Origin: JBQTKD01 sp052389435
GTDB taxonomy: Bacteria; Actinomycetota; Actinomycetes; Sporichthyales; Sporichthyaceae
DNA: 39,421 bases
Direction of reading: 5' to 3'
Assembly: GCA_052389435.1 (NCBI GenBank)
Contig: JBQTIB010000044.1
Location: 1-39,421, forward strand
Positions within the stretch are counted from its first letter, which is position 1; every line of letters begins with the position of its first letter. The position numbers and the translations under genes were made by a program. The notes beneath the pieces were generated by a model that was not told the origin of the DNA, did no database searches, and saw only the letters and a program-made list of their open reading frames with translations. Positions 31,397 through 39,421 of the stretch are shown here, piece after piece.

Positions 31397-31429
31397 GGCG
31401 CCCCCGCACCCGTTGGGTGTGGGGGCGCC
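31397..31429 (+). terminator. Strong GC hairpin after the rhodanese gene
   Basis: GGCGCCCCCGCACCC (31397-31411) pairs with GGGTGTGGGGGCGCC (31415-31429): 15 pairs including one G-T, with a three-base loop. No T-run. It separates the rhodanese gene from the acyl-CoA synthetase gene, which starts 54 bp later. Confidence 0.8.
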
Positions 31430-31483
31430 GTGCTGCGTAGCATCGGGCGACTGGTCGGTCGACGAAGCCCGAGCGAGGTCGCA

Positions 31484-33097
31484 ATGGCAGAACCCTCCTA
31501 CGCCTCCGGAACGTCTTCGGTCCCGCTGCTCGGCGAGACGCTCGGAGCGACGCTGGCCCGGATCGCGGCGGCGCACCCGGACGCCGAGGCCGTCGTCGAC
31601 GTACCCGCCGGGAAGCGGTGGACCTACGCGCAACTGCACGCCGACGTGCGCCGCCTCGCGGCCGGTCTGCTCGCCGCCGGGATCGCCCCTGGCGACCGGG
31701 TGGCGCTGTGGGCGCCGAACTGCGCGGAGTGGATCCTGCTGCAGCACGCGACCGCGGCCATGGGCGCGATCCTCGTCAACGTCAACCCGAACTACCGCAC
31801 GCACGAACTGTCCTACGCGCTGCGCCAGTCCGGCGCCGCGATGCTGGTGACGATCGCCTCGTTCCGCACCAGCAACTACCGCGCGATGGTCGAAGAGGTC
31901 CGCGGCGAGTGCCCGGACCTCGCCCACGTCGTGTACCTGGGCGAGGACACCTGGACCGACCTCGCCGAGCGCACCGAACCGGGCCCGGAGCTCGACGAGA
32001 TCGCGGCGGGCCTGTCCTTCGACGACCCGATCAACATCCAGTACACCTCGGGCACCACGGGCTTCCCGAAGGGCGCGACCCTCACCCACCACAACCTGGT
32101 GAACAACGGCCTGTTTCTCGGCGAGGTCATGGCCTACACCCCGGCGGACCGGATCTGCGTCCCCGTTCCCTTCTACCACTGCTTCGGCATGGTGATCGGC
32201 AACCTCGCGGCCCTGACCCACGCCAGCGCCGTCATCGTTCCGGCGCCCGTCTTCGACCCGGCCGCGACCCTCGCCGCCTGCGCCGCGGAGAAGGCGACCT
32301 CGCTCTACGGCGTCCCGACGATGTTCATCGCGATGCTCGGAGTCGAGGGCCGCGCCGACCTGGACCTCTCCTCGCTTCGCACCGGAATGATGGCCGGCGC
32401 CTCCTGCCCCGTCGAGGTGATGAAGCGGGTCATCGGCGAGTTCGGCATGGACGAGATCACCATCGGCTACGGCATGACCGAGACCTCGCCCGTCTCGACC
32501 CAGACGCGCATCGGCGACGACCTCGACCGCCAGACCGGAACGGTGGGACGCGTCCATCCGCACGTCGAGATTGCGGTCGTCGACCCGGAGACCGAACTGA
32601 TCGTGCCGCGCGGGCAGCGCGGGGAGTTCCGGGCCCGCGGCTACCACGTCATGCGCGGGTACTGGAACGAGCCGGAGAAGACGGCCGAGGCGATCGACCC
32701 CGCCGGCTGGATGCGCACCGGCGACCTCGCCGAGATGGATTCCGACGGGTACGTCCGCATCGTCGGTCGGATCAAGGACACCGTCATCCGCGGCGGAGAG
32801 AACATCGCGCCGCGCGAGGTCGAGGAGTTCCTCTACTCCCATCCGGACATCCTCGACGTCCAGGTCGTCGGCGTGCCGGACGCCAAGTACGGCGAGGAAC
32901 TGTGCGCGTGCATCCGCCAGGCCCCGGGCACCGCGGCGCTCGACGCCGCCGCCGTCAAGGAGTTCTGCGACGGACGGATCTCGCGACACAAGATTCCGAA
33001 GTACGTCGTGGTCGTGGAGGAGTTCCCGATGACCGTCACCGGCAAGGTGCAGAAGTTCGTGCTCCGAGAGGCAATGTCGAAGCAACTCGGGCTCTGA
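31484..33097 (+). CDS. Acyl-CoA synthetase (AMP-binding, FadD-like)
   Basis: 537 residues from ATG 31484 with GAGG five bases before. The P-loop IQYTSGTTGFPKGATLTHHN is near residue 184, VPFYHCFGMVIGNLAAL near 226, and the adenine motif GYGMTETSPVSTQTR near 328. MRTGDLAEMDSDGYVRIVGR is near 407, KDTVIRGGENIAPREVEEFL near 429, and the catalytic lysine in MTVTGKVQKFVLR near 520. It activates a carboxylic acid, most likely a fatty acid, to CoA. A start at 31430 would lie in the terminator's 3' side and is rejected. Confidence 0.9.
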   Translation: MAEPSYASGTSSVPLLGETLGATLARIAAAHPDAEAVVDVPAGKRWTYAQLHADVRRLAAGLLAAGIAPGDRVALWAPNCAEWILLQHATAAMGAILVNVNPNYRTHELSYALRQSGAAMLVTIASFRTSNYRAMVEEVRGECPDLAHVVYLGEDTWTDLAERTEPGPELDEIAAGLSFDDPINIQYTSGTTGFPKGATLTHHNLVNNGLFLGEVMAYTPADRICVPVPFYHCFGMVIGNLAALTHASAVIVPAPVFDPAATLAACAAEKATSLYGVPTMFIAMLGVEGRADLDLSSLRTGMMAGASCPVEVMKRVIGEFGMDEITIGYGMTETSPVSTQTRIGDDLDRQTGTVGRVHPHVEIAVVDPETELIVPRGQRGEFRARGYHVMRGYWNEPEKTAEAIDPAGWMRTGDLAEMDSDGYVRIVGRIKDTVIRGGENIAPREVEEFLYSHPDILDVQVVGVPDAKYGEELCACIRQAPGTAALDAAAVKEFCDGRISRHKIPKYVVVVEEFPMTVTGKVQKFVLREAMSKQLGL

Positions 33098-33131
33098 CGC
33101 CGAGGGAAACAACCCCACGCGGACGTGGCCG

Positions 33132-33236
33132 CTACCGGCGGACCTCGTCCACCAGGCGAAAGATCAGCTCGTCGGTGACGACGGTTTCTCCGACGACGAC
33201 CAGCAGGCCGTCTTCCTCGACGAGGCGCGCCTTCAT
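33132..33236 (-). CDS. Possible 34-residue protein
   Basis: ATG 33236 to TAG 33132 encodes MKARLVEEDGLLVVVGETVV and then TDELIFRLVDEVRR. The composition (regular strand then amphipathic helix, third positions rich in G/C) looks like a real small protein or the tail of a lost one. No ribosome site is evident. It is antisense to nothing and occupies the gap after the acyl-CoA synthetase gene. I do not recognise it. Confidence 0.4.
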   Translation of the reverse strand: MKARLVEEDGLLVVVGETVVTDELIFRLVDEVRR

Positions 33237-33256
33237 AGGAAAACGCTACCAATCGA

Positions 33257-33274
33257 GTCCCAGCCGGCCGGGAC
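33257..33274. repeat. Imperfect dyad upstream of the inositol operon
   Basis: GTCCCAGCCGGCCGGGAC has 8-bp arms with one mismatched pair. It lies about 140 bp before the iolG-like start and just upstream of the small minus-strand frame. Confidence 0.35.
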
Positions 33275-33323
33275 AAGTACGGCAGACGGTCGCAAGAGAT
33301 CAACTGAGCCACAGGCGCATCAC

Positions 33324-33339
33324 GATCGGGTGCCCGATC
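33324..33339. promoter_or_regulatory. Candidate operator of the inositol operon
   Basis: GATCGGGTGCCCGATC has perfect 7-bp arms around TG and ends 73 bp before the first gene of the operon. No regulator gene is present in the window; an IolR/GntR- or LacI-type repressor encoded elsewhere is the likely ligand. Confidence 0.45.
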
Positions 33340-33412
33340 TCGGCAATCCTGTGACTCACCTGATGGACTGACGCCACCCTGGGGGCAGGTCGCAACGAGC
33401 GAGGGCGGGACG

Positions 33413-34414
33413 ATGCGGATCGGTGTTGCCGGCGTGGGCCGCATTGGCGCGCTGCACGCGGAGAACCTGGCGAACCTGATCGGCCCGAACTCCGTCCTGG
33501 TCGCCGACGCCGACCCCGCCCGGGCCTCGGAAGTGGCCGCCAAGCTCGGCACGACCGCCGTTCCGGACGTCGACGCGCTGTTCGCCGCGGGCATCGACGG
33601 CCTGGTGATCTCGGTCCCGACCCCGCAGCACGCGGCCCTGGTCGTCCGCGCGGTCGACGCCGGCGTCGCCGCGTTCTGCGAGAAGCCCGTCGCGCAGGAC
33701 CTCGCCGCCACCCGTGCCGTGCTCGACGCGATCGCCGGCTCCGACGTGCCGGTGCAGGTCGGCTTCCAGCGCCGCTTCGACCCCGGGTACGCCGCCGCGC
33801 GCGCCGCCGTCGTGTCCGGTTCGCTCGGCGCCCTCCACACGATCCTCGGTTTCACCCTCGACCCCGCGCCGCCGCCCGCCGAGTACGTGGCCGGCTCCGG
33901 CGGCATCTTCCGCGACTGCCTGGTCCACGATCTCGACGTCCTGCGGTTCGTCACCGGCGAGGAGGTCGTCGAGGTCTACGCGACCGGCACGAACCTGGGC
34001 GAGGACTACATCCGCGAGGCCGGCGACGTCGACGCCGTCGCGGTCACGCTGACCCTGGAGAGCGGCACCCTCGTGCAGCTGTCCGCCTCGCGCTACAACG
34101 GCGCCGGCTGCGACGTTCGGATGGAACTGCGCGGACACCTGGACTCGGTCACCGTCGGCCTGGACGACCGCACCCCGCTGCGTTCCCTGCAGCCAGGCGT
34201 TCCGGCACCGTCCGGACCCGCCTACGACCTCTTCCTGGACCGGTTCGCCGCGGCGTACGTTGCGGAGATGGCCGCGTTCACGACCTTGATCGCGCAGGGC
34301 GGGCCGAGCGCCTGTTCCGTCGCGGACGCTCTTGCGGCCTTCGCCCTCGCGGAGGCCTGCGACATTTCCCGGCGCGAGCGTCGCCGGGTGGCTATGGGGG
34401 AGATCCGGGCATGA
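33413..34414 (+). CDS. iolG: Gfo/Idh/MocA oxidoreductase, inositol 2-dehydrogenase
   Basis: 333 residues. The Rossmann loop RIGVAGVGRIGALHAENLA is at residues 2-20, the family lysine in FCEKPVAQDL near 92, and GGIFRDCLVHDLDVLRFVTG near 165 holds the catalytic aspartate and histidine. It would oxidise myo-inositol (or an isomer) to the 2-keto compound with NAD. The name rests on the following iolE, iolC, iolB and iolD genes. ATG 33413 has GAGGG upstream; the next gene overlaps by ATGA. Confidence 0.88.
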   Translation: MRIGVAGVGRIGALHAENLANLIGPNSVLVADADPARASEVAAKLGTTAVPDVDALFAAGIDGLVISVPTPQHAALVVRAVDAGVAAFCEKPVAQDLAATRAVLDAIAGSDVPVQVGFQRRFDPGYAAARAAVVSGSLGALHTILGFTLDPAPPPAEYVAGSGGIFRDCLVHDLDVLRFVTGEEVVEVYATGTNLGEDYIREAGDVDAVAVTLTLESGTLVQLSASRYNGAGCDVRMELRGHLDSVTVGLDDRTPLRSLQPGVPAPSGPAYDLFLDRFAAAYVAEMAAFTTLIAQGGPSACSVADALAAFALAEACDISRRERRRVAMGEIRA

Positions 34415-35331
34415 GAGATTTCTTGGACCGACTGGCCGGCGCCCCCATCTCCTGGGGCGTGTGCGAGGTACCGGGCTGGGGCGCGCAACTGCCCGCCAAG
34501 ACGGTGCTCTCCGAGATGGCCGCGCTCGGCCTGAAGGCCAGCGAGTTCGGCCCCGACGGGTTCCTGCCCGACGGCGGGCGCGCCCGCGCCCGCGCCCTGG
34601 CCGGGTACGGCCTGTCCGCGGTTGGTGGATTCGTTCCGGTCGTGGCGCATCGCCTGGACCTCGACCCGGTCGCCGCGTGCAACTCCCTGCTTGCGGACTT
34701 CGCCGCCGCCGGGTCGCAGGTGGCCGTTTTCGCGGCGGTCAGCGGGCAGGACGGCTACGAAGGGCGCGTCGAACTCGACGCCGAGCAGTGGCGCACGCTC
34801 TGCGTCAACATGGACCGCCTCTCCGCCGCCGCGGCTTCGCACGGCCTGCGCGGCACGCTGCACCCGCACGCGGGCACCCTGGTCGAGCGGCCCAGCGACG
34901 TCGCGAAGGTCCTCGACGGCTCCGCGATCTCCCTGACCCTGGACACCGGCCACCTCATGGTCGGCGGCGGGGACCCGTTGATGCTCACCCGCTCGGCCGC
35001 CGCGCGCATCGCGCACGTGCACCTCAAGGACGTCGAGCCCGCGCTCGCCGCCGAAGTCCGTTCCGGTGCCATGGGCTACGCCGACGCCGTCCGCGCCGGC
35101 ATGTACGTGCCGCTGGGCCAGGGCGGGGCGAAGGTCGCCGAGGTCGTCGGCACCCTCGAGGACTCGGGGTACCGCGGCTGGTACGTCATGGAGCAGGACC
35201 GCATCCTCGCTCCCCACCGCGACGGCGTCGCCGCCGCGTTGGCCGAGATCCGCGCCGACGTCCGCGCCGGCCTCGAGCACCTGCAGTCCGCGCTGAGCAT
35301 GCGCGTGAGTGGGCGTCGCGGCGCGGCATGA
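34411..35331 (+). CDS. iolE: 2-keto-myo-inositol dehydratase-like (sugar phosphate isomerase/epimerase family)
   Basis: 306 residues. The opening APISWGVCEVPGWGAQL is the hallmark of IolE-type proteins. LHPHAGTLVE, LTLDTGHLMVGGGDP and IAHVHLKDVEP supply the metal ligands of this TIM-barrel family, and YVMEQDRI near the end gives the last glutamate. IolE removes water from 2-keto-myo-inositol. ATG 34411 overlaps the iolG stop, and its own stop overlaps the kinase start. Confidence 0.88.
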   Translation: MRDFLDRLAGAPISWGVCEVPGWGAQLPAKTVLSEMAALGLKASEFGPDGFLPDGGRARARALAGYGLSAVGGFVPVVAHRLDLDPVAACNSLLADFAAAGSQVAVFAAVSGQDGYEGRVELDAEQWRTLCVNMDRLSAAAASHGLRGTLHPHAGTLVERPSDVAKVLDGSAISLTLDTGHLMVGGGDPLMLTRSAAARIAHVHLKDVEPALAAEVRSGAMGYADAVRAGMYVPLGQGGAKVAEVVGTLEDSGYRGWYVMEQDRILAPHRDGVAAALAEIRADVRAGLEHLQSALSMRVSGRRGAA

Positions 35332-36290
35332 GTTCTGAGGGTTCGTCAGAACCGTTGGAGGTGCTGGCCTTCGGGCGGGTCGGCGTGGACGTCTACCCGC
35401 AGCAGATCGGCGTCGGCCTCGAGGACGTCACCTCCTTCGGCAAGCACCTCGGCGGGTCCGCCGGGAACGTCGCGGTCGCGGCGGCGCGGCACGGACGCCG
35501 CTCCGCGCTGGTCTCGGGAGTCGGCAACGACCCCTTCGGCCGGTACGTGCGCCGGGCGCTGGGCGAGTTCGGCGTGGACGACCGCTTCGTCCGCGTCGTC
35601 GAGGACCTGCCGACCCCGGTGACGTTCTGCGAGATCTTCCCGCCCGACGACTTCCCGCTGTACTTCTACCGCCGACCCTCGGCTCCGGATCTGCAGTTGC
35701 GCGTGGAGGATCTCGACGCCGACGCGATCCGGACCGCGCGGCTGGTGTGGACGACGGTCACCGGGCTGTGCGAGGAGCCGAGCCGTTCGACCACGCTGGA
35801 GGCCCTCGCGATCCGCGGCAGGCGTGGGTTGACGGTGTTGGACCTGGACTGGCGGCCGATGTTCTGGTCCTCGCCGTCCGACGCCCGGCCGCACGTCGAG
35901 ACGGCGCTGCGTCAGTCCGTCGTCGCCGTCGGCAACCTCGCGGAGTGCGAGGTGGCCGTGGGGGAGACCGATCCCGTCCGCGCCGCCGAGGCCCTGCGCC
36001 GGGCCGGGGTGTCGTTGGCGGTGGTGAAGCTCGGCCCCGACGGCGTGTTCGCGCTCGACGAATCCGGCGGCGTGCACTGCCCGCCCACTCCCGTCGAGGT
36101 CGTCAACGGCCTCGGCGCCGGCGATGCGTTCGGCGGCGCGCTGTGCCACGGCCTGCTCGCGGGGTGGGACCTGCCGCGGCTGTTGTCCTTCGCCAACGCG
36201 GCCGGGGCGATCGTCGCGAGCCGCCTAGCGTGCGCGGAGGCGATGCCGACCACCACCGAGGTCGACGCCTTCCTGTCCGCCCGCGCCTGA
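35328..36290 (+). CDS. iolC: PfkB-family 5-dehydro-2-deoxygluconokinase
   Basis: 320 residues. The N-terminal PfkB region has FGRVGVDVYPQQIGVGLEDV and FGKHLGGSAGNVAVAAARHG. The C-terminal signature VNGLGAGDAFGGALCHGLL near residue 258 contains the catalytic aspartate. DVYPQQIGVGLEDV is specific to the IolC type. It phosphorylates 5-dehydro-2-deoxy-gluconate. It starts within the iolE stop (ATGA). Confidence 0.92.
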   Translation: MSSEGSSEPLEVLAFGRVGVDVYPQQIGVGLEDVTSFGKHLGGSAGNVAVAAARHGRRSALVSGVGNDPFGRYVRRALGEFGVDDRFVRVVEDLPTPVTFCEIFPPDDFPLYFYRRPSAPDLQLRVEDLDADAIRTARLVWTTVTGLCEEPSRSTTLEALAIRGRRGLTVLDLDWRPMFWSSPSDARPHVETALRQSVVAVGNLAECEVAVGETDPVRAAEALRRAGVSLAVVKLGPDGVFALDESGGVHCPPTPVEVVNGLGAGDAFGGALCHGLLAGWDLPRLLSFANAAGAIVASRLACAEAMPTTTEVDAFLSARA

Positions 36291-36302
36291 AAGGCTGCGC
36301 CC

Positions 36303-37178
36303 GTGGGCGACTTTCATCTGCGGCACGGTCGGGCGGCGCGGGGCGAGTGGGCGTGCGAGGTTGCGCCCGGGCGGCCGGGGTGGGCGTACACGTCGCTGCG
36401 GACCGTGGAGTTGGCGGCCGGTACGAGCGTGGCGTTCGAGACCGGGGTCGAGGAGGCCGTCGTCCTGCCGCTCGCCGGGTCGTGCGTCGTGCGCTGCGAC
36501 GGCTCCGAGTTCTCCCTCGCCGGCCGGCCGAACGTGTTCGCCGCCGTCACCGACTTCGCCTACGTTCCGCGCGAGGCCTCCGTCGAGATCCGCTCCGAGT
36601 ACGGCGGGCGGTTCGCCGTCGCGGGAGCGGTGTGTGAACGGCGGCTGCCGGCCCGGTACGGCCCGGCCGACGGCGTGCAGGTCGAGCTGCGCGGCGCGGG
36701 AGTCGCCTCGCGCCAGGTCAACAACTTCTGCACGCCCGCGACCTTCGAGGCCGATCGGCTCATCGCCGTCGAGGTCCTCACCCCGGGCGGGAACTGGTCC
36801 TCCTGGCCGCCGCACAAGCACGACGAGCACCGGCCCGGCGTCGAGTCCGAGCTCGAGGAGATCTACTACTGCGAGCTGTCCCGCCCCGACGGCCTGGCCT
36901 ACCTGCGGGTCTACGGCACCGCGGACCGGCCCATCGACGTCCTCGCCGAAGTGGGTCACGGGGACCTCGTGCTGATTCCGCACGGCTGGCACGGCCCGGC
37001 CGCCGCGACCCCGGGCACCGACCTGTACTACCTCAACGTCATGGCCGGGCCGCACGCCGAACGCGTCTGGCGCATCTGCGACGACCCCGCGCACGCCTTC
37101 GTTCGCGAGGCCTGGCCGGAGCAGGCGATCGACGCGCGGCTGCCCATGACACCGTCCGCGGCGCCCGGCGCGCAATGA
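36303..37178 (+). CDS. iolB: 5-deoxy-glucuronate isomerase
   Basis: 291 residues from GTG 36303. It is a two-cupin protein: RPGWAYTSLRTVELAAGTSV near the start, and WPPHKHDEHRPGVESELEEI near residue 165 with the metal-binding histidines and glutamate characteristic of IolB. YCELSRPDGLAYLRVYG and VLIPHGWHGPAAATPGTDLY follow. It converts 5-deoxyglucuronate to 5-dehydro-2-deoxygluconate, substrate of the kinase encoded upstream. Twelve bases separate it from that gene and seven from iolD. Confidence 0.92.
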   Translation: MGDFHLRHGRAARGEWACEVAPGRPGWAYTSLRTVELAAGTSVAFETGVEEAVVLPLAGSCVVRCDGSEFSLAGRPNVFAAVTDFAYVPREASVEIRSEYGGRFAVAGAVCERRLPARYGPADGVQVELRGAGVASRQVNNFCTPATFEADRLIAVEVLTPGGNWSSWPPHKHDEHRPGVESELEEIYYCELSRPDGLAYLRVYGTADRPIDVLAEVGHGDLVLIPHGWHGPAAATPGTDLYYLNVMAGPHAERVWRICDDPAHAFVREAWPEQAIDARLPMTPSAAPGAQ

Positions 37179-37185
37179 TCGGGGC

Positions 37186-39060
37186 ATGCCCCGTCTGACC
37201 GTCGCCCAGGCCCTCGTCCGGTTCCTGTCCGTGCAGTACTCCGAACGCGACGGGCGGCGCCGGCGCCTGATCGCCGGCTGCTTCGGCATCTTCGGCCATG
37301 GGAACGTCGCCGGCGTCGGGCAGGCGCTGCTGCAGGCGCACGCGACCGGCGAGGCGGACCTGCCGTACTGGCTCGGCCGCAACGAGCAGGCGATGGTGCA
37401 CAGCGCCGTCGGGTACGCGCGGATGTCGAATCGGCTTTCGACGCTCGCGTGCACCACGTCGATCGGCCCGGGCGCCACCAACCTCGTCACCGGGGCGGCG
37501 CTCGCCACGATCAACCGCCTGCCGGTGCTGCTGCTCCCGGGCGACACCTTCGCCACCCGCCGGGCGGGGACGGTGCTCCAGCAGCTCGAGTTCGCGGGGG
37601 ACCCGGGGATCACGGTCAACGACGCCCTCCGGCCGGTGTCGGTCTTCTTCGACCGCGTGCACCGACCCGAGCAGCTCCCCGACGCGCTGCTCGGCGCGAT
37701 GCGCGTGCTCACCGACCCGGCCGCGACCGGCGCCGTGACGATCGCGCTGCCGCAGGACGTGCAGGCCGAGGCCTACGACTGGCCGGCGGAACTGTTCGCC
37801 GAGCGGACCTGGCACGTCGCCCGGCCCGTCCCGGACCCCGCAGCGCTCGCCCGGGCCGTGGCAACGATTCGCGGGGCCCAGCGGCCGCTGCTCGTGGCCG
37901 GCGGCGGCGTCGCGTACTCCGACGCCTGCGCGGCGCTGCGCGCGTTCGCCGACGCCACCGACATTCCCGTCGCGGACACTCACGCGGGCAAGGGCGCACT
38001 GCCCTTCGACCACCCCGCCGCCGTCGGCGGCCTCGGCTCGACCGGTACGCCGGCCGCCAACTCCCTCGCCGCGCGCGCCGACGTGGTGATCGGCGTCGGG
38101 ACCCGCTGGTCGGACTTCACCACCGGGTCGCGGACCGTCTTCGCCGACCCCGACGTGGCGTTCGTGAACCTCAACGTCGCCGCCGTCGACGCGGCCAAGC
38201 ACGCCGCGACGACGCTCCTCGCCGACGCGCGCGCCGGGCTGGGCGCCCTGGCCGACGCCCTGGGCGGGTACCGGGCCCCGGCGGCGTGGGTCGCCGAACG
38301 GTCCGCCGCCACGACGGACTGGATCGCGGTGAGCGACGCGGCCCGGACCGTGGACACCGGCAACGGTCTCCCCGCCCAGACCGCGATCCTCGGCACGGTG
38401 AACGACCTGCTGCCCGCCCACGGCACGGTGATCGCCGCGGCGGGCTCGATGCCCGGCCAGCTGCAGATGCTGTGGCGGGCAGGCGATCCGCGCGAGTACA
38501 ACGTCGAATACGGGTACTCCTGCATGGGCTACGAGATCGCGGGCGGCCTCGGCGCCAAGCTCGCCGCACCCGACCGCGAGGTCGTCGTTCTGGTCGGCGA
38601 CGGAAGCTATCTGATGATGGCTCAGGAGATCGCGACGGCGGTGTCCGAGCGGGTGAAGCTCACCGTGGTGCTGGTCGACAACTCCGGGTTCGCCTCGATC
38701 GGCGCGCTGTCGGAGTCCCTCGGCGGCCAACGGTTCGGCACCGCCTACGCCTACCGCAATCCGGCGACGGGCCTACTCGACGGCGAAGGCCTGCCGATCG
38801 ACCTCGCGGCCAACGCCGCCAGCCTCGGCGCGCGCGTTCTGCGCGCCGACACCCTGGAGACCTTCCGGGCCGCGTTCCTCGAGGCGCTGGCGGCGAAGGA
38901 GACCACCGTCGTCCACGTCCGCACCGACCACGTGCAGACCGCGCCGTCCTCGGAGTGCTGGTGGGACGTCCCGGTTGCGGAGGTGTCCGCGCTGGAGAGC
39001 ACCGCCCGCGCACGGACCCGCTACGAACAGGCACGCGAAGCGCAGCGTCCGCTGCTGTAG
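37186..39060 (+). CDS. iolD: ThDP-dependent 3D-trihydroxycyclohexane-1,2-dione hydrolase
   Basis: 624 residues, close to the family's usual length. The catalytic glutamate lies in YWLGRNEQAMVHSAVGYARM near residue 70. The middle domain has PLLVAGGGVAYSDACAAL. The ThDP motif reads VVVLVGDGSYLMMAQEIATA, then LVDNSGFASIGALSESLGG near 490. NVEYGYSCMGYEIAGGLGAK is IolD-specific. It opens the ring of the trihydroxycyclohexanedione to 5-deoxyglucuronate. Last gene of the visible operon. Confidence 0.93.
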   Translation: MPRLTVAQALVRFLSVQYSERDGRRRRLIAGCFGIFGHGNVAGVGQALLQAHATGEADLPYWLGRNEQAMVHSAVGYARMSNRLSTLACTTSIGPGATNLVTGAALATINRLPVLLLPGDTFATRRAGTVLQQLEFAGDPGITVNDALRPVSVFFDRVHRPEQLPDALLGAMRVLTDPAATGAVTIALPQDVQAEAYDWPAELFAERTWHVARPVPDPAALARAVATIRGAQRPLLVAGGGVAYSDACAALRAFADATDIPVADTHAGKGALPFDHPAAVGGLGSTGTPAANSLAARADVVIGVGTRWSDFTTGSRTVFADPDVAFVNLNVAAVDAAKHAATTLLADARAGLGALADALGGYRAPAAWVAERSAATTDWIAVSDAARTVDTGNGLPAQTAILGTVNDLLPAHGTVIAAAGSMPGQLQMLWRAGDPREYNVEYGYSCMGYEIAGGLGAKLAAPDREVVVLVGDGSYLMMAQEIATAVSERVKLTVVLVDNSGFASIGALSESLGGQRFGTAYAYRNPATGLLDGEGLPIDLAANAASLGARVLRADTLETFRAAFLEALAAKETTVVHVRTDHVQTAPSSECWWDVPVAEVSALESTARARTRYEQAREAQRPLL

Positions 39061-39327
39061 CGACCTTCGCCTTCTACCGCGAGTTTCGACCACGGGCCCC
39101 TTCGTCGGACCCTGCCTCGACACGGCTTGACTGGTCTGCGTTGGATGGCCTACCTGCCACCGTCTCCACTCGACCGCCACGACAGTGGGAGTCTCCGGAC
39201 ATGCCGGGGCGTTTCAAGGGGCTACGTCCACCCAAACGTGAATCCGGCAATCGTTGGACCGTCGAGTAGAGCCTCGCACCACGACCATTCGGGACCTGAG
39301 TTGGCTCAATTTAGTGCGCACCTGCGC
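39061..39327. other. Intergenic region between iolD and the right IS copy
   Basis: About 270 bases with weaker GC bias than the operon. I see no convincing frame, hairpin terminator or RNA gene. Its left part may hold the end of the iol transcript; its right part abuts the IS end at CTAG (39328-39331). Confidence 0.5.
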
Positions 39328-39421
39328 CTAGGGCGTGTCTCCCAATTGGTTCCGGGTCGCTCGGCGAGGCTTGAGCCATGACTCGTACCGCGGTGCTCAG
39401 CGATGACCAGTGGGCGCGGAT
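39328..39421 (+). mobile_element. Right IS copy, 5' end only (IS5-like)
   Basis: Exact inverted copy of bases 33-126. From the CTAG at 39328 it reads GGCGTGTCTCCCAATTGG and leads into the transposase start. Orientation is opposite to the left copy, so both elements point outward. The rest lies beyond the window. Confidence 0.85.
39378..39421 (+). CDS. IS5-family transposase, N-terminal fragment cut by the window edge
   Basis: ATG 39378 encodes MTRTAVLSDDQWARI before the edge, identical to the left copy. A ribosome-site-like GAGGC stands 10 bases upstream. Confidence 0.8.
   Translation, partial: MTRTAVLSDDQWAR

Noticed and set aside
39199..39269. Short frame MPGRFKGLRPPKRES before the right IS copy.
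   Set aside because: It has no family resemblance, lacks a ribosome site, and has a composition like random GC-rich sequence.

Overview
The window is high-GC DNA with GTG starts, purine-rich ribosome sites and head-to-tail overlapping genes. It carries a DUF222-HNH (13E12-type) gene under an actinobacterial SOS box, PaaX and TetR regulators, and a paaABCDE-paaI-tetR operon. All of this points to a soil-type actinomycete with aromatic and inositol catabolism. No rRNA, tRNA or CRISPR array was seen, and I cannot assign a genus from sequence alone.

Edges: bases 33-126 and 39328-39421 are exact inverted copies of each other (94 bp). Each is the 5' end of an IS5-like transposase gene reading outward. 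The window is therefore either an IS-bounded segment or an assembly contig that stops in a repeat.

Region 130-5700 is accessory: a hypothetical immunity-like protein, a truncated duplicate of an HNH gene, a beta-propeller-like protein, the SOS-box-controlled HNH gene with an apparent internal deletion, and a small unknown protein. An alpha/beta hydrolase and a ribbon-helix-helix/Doc toxin-antitoxin pair follow. Four copies of a 16-bp palindrome lie in the first 3.8 kb.

Region 5700-13210: a PaaX-type regulator and an aldehyde dehydrogenase on the minus strand diverge from a benzoate-CoA-ligase-like gene, an amidohydrolase and a gamma-carbonic anhydrase, probably an aromatic-acid unit. A hairpin-rich intergenic region, a TetR regulator and a secreted lipase come next.

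Region 13220-19570 holds the phenylacetyl-CoA epoxidase operon paaABCDE with a thioesterase and its probable TetR repressor, behind one palindromic operator. paaC lacks its normal stop and overlaps paaD by 277 nt. A ferredoxin-reductase-type flavoprotein and an ABM-domain monooxygenase follow.

Region 19570-33240 is mixed: a methyltransferase, a DUF2786 protein, decayed fragments of a PIN toxin and an acyl-CoA dehydrogenase, and an intact acyl-CoA dehydrogenase. Then come a polysaccharide deacetylase, a DUF4328 membrane protein, a lipoprotein, a DinB-like protein and a mesaconyl-CoA transferase/hydratase-like pair. The stretch ends with a histidine phosphatase, a MobA-like transferase, a rhodanese membrane protein and an acyl-CoA synthetase.

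Region 33400-39060 is a tight myo-inositol catabolic operon (iolG-like, iolE, iolC, iolB, iolD) that stops shortly before the right IS copy. No iolA or iolJ is present in the window.
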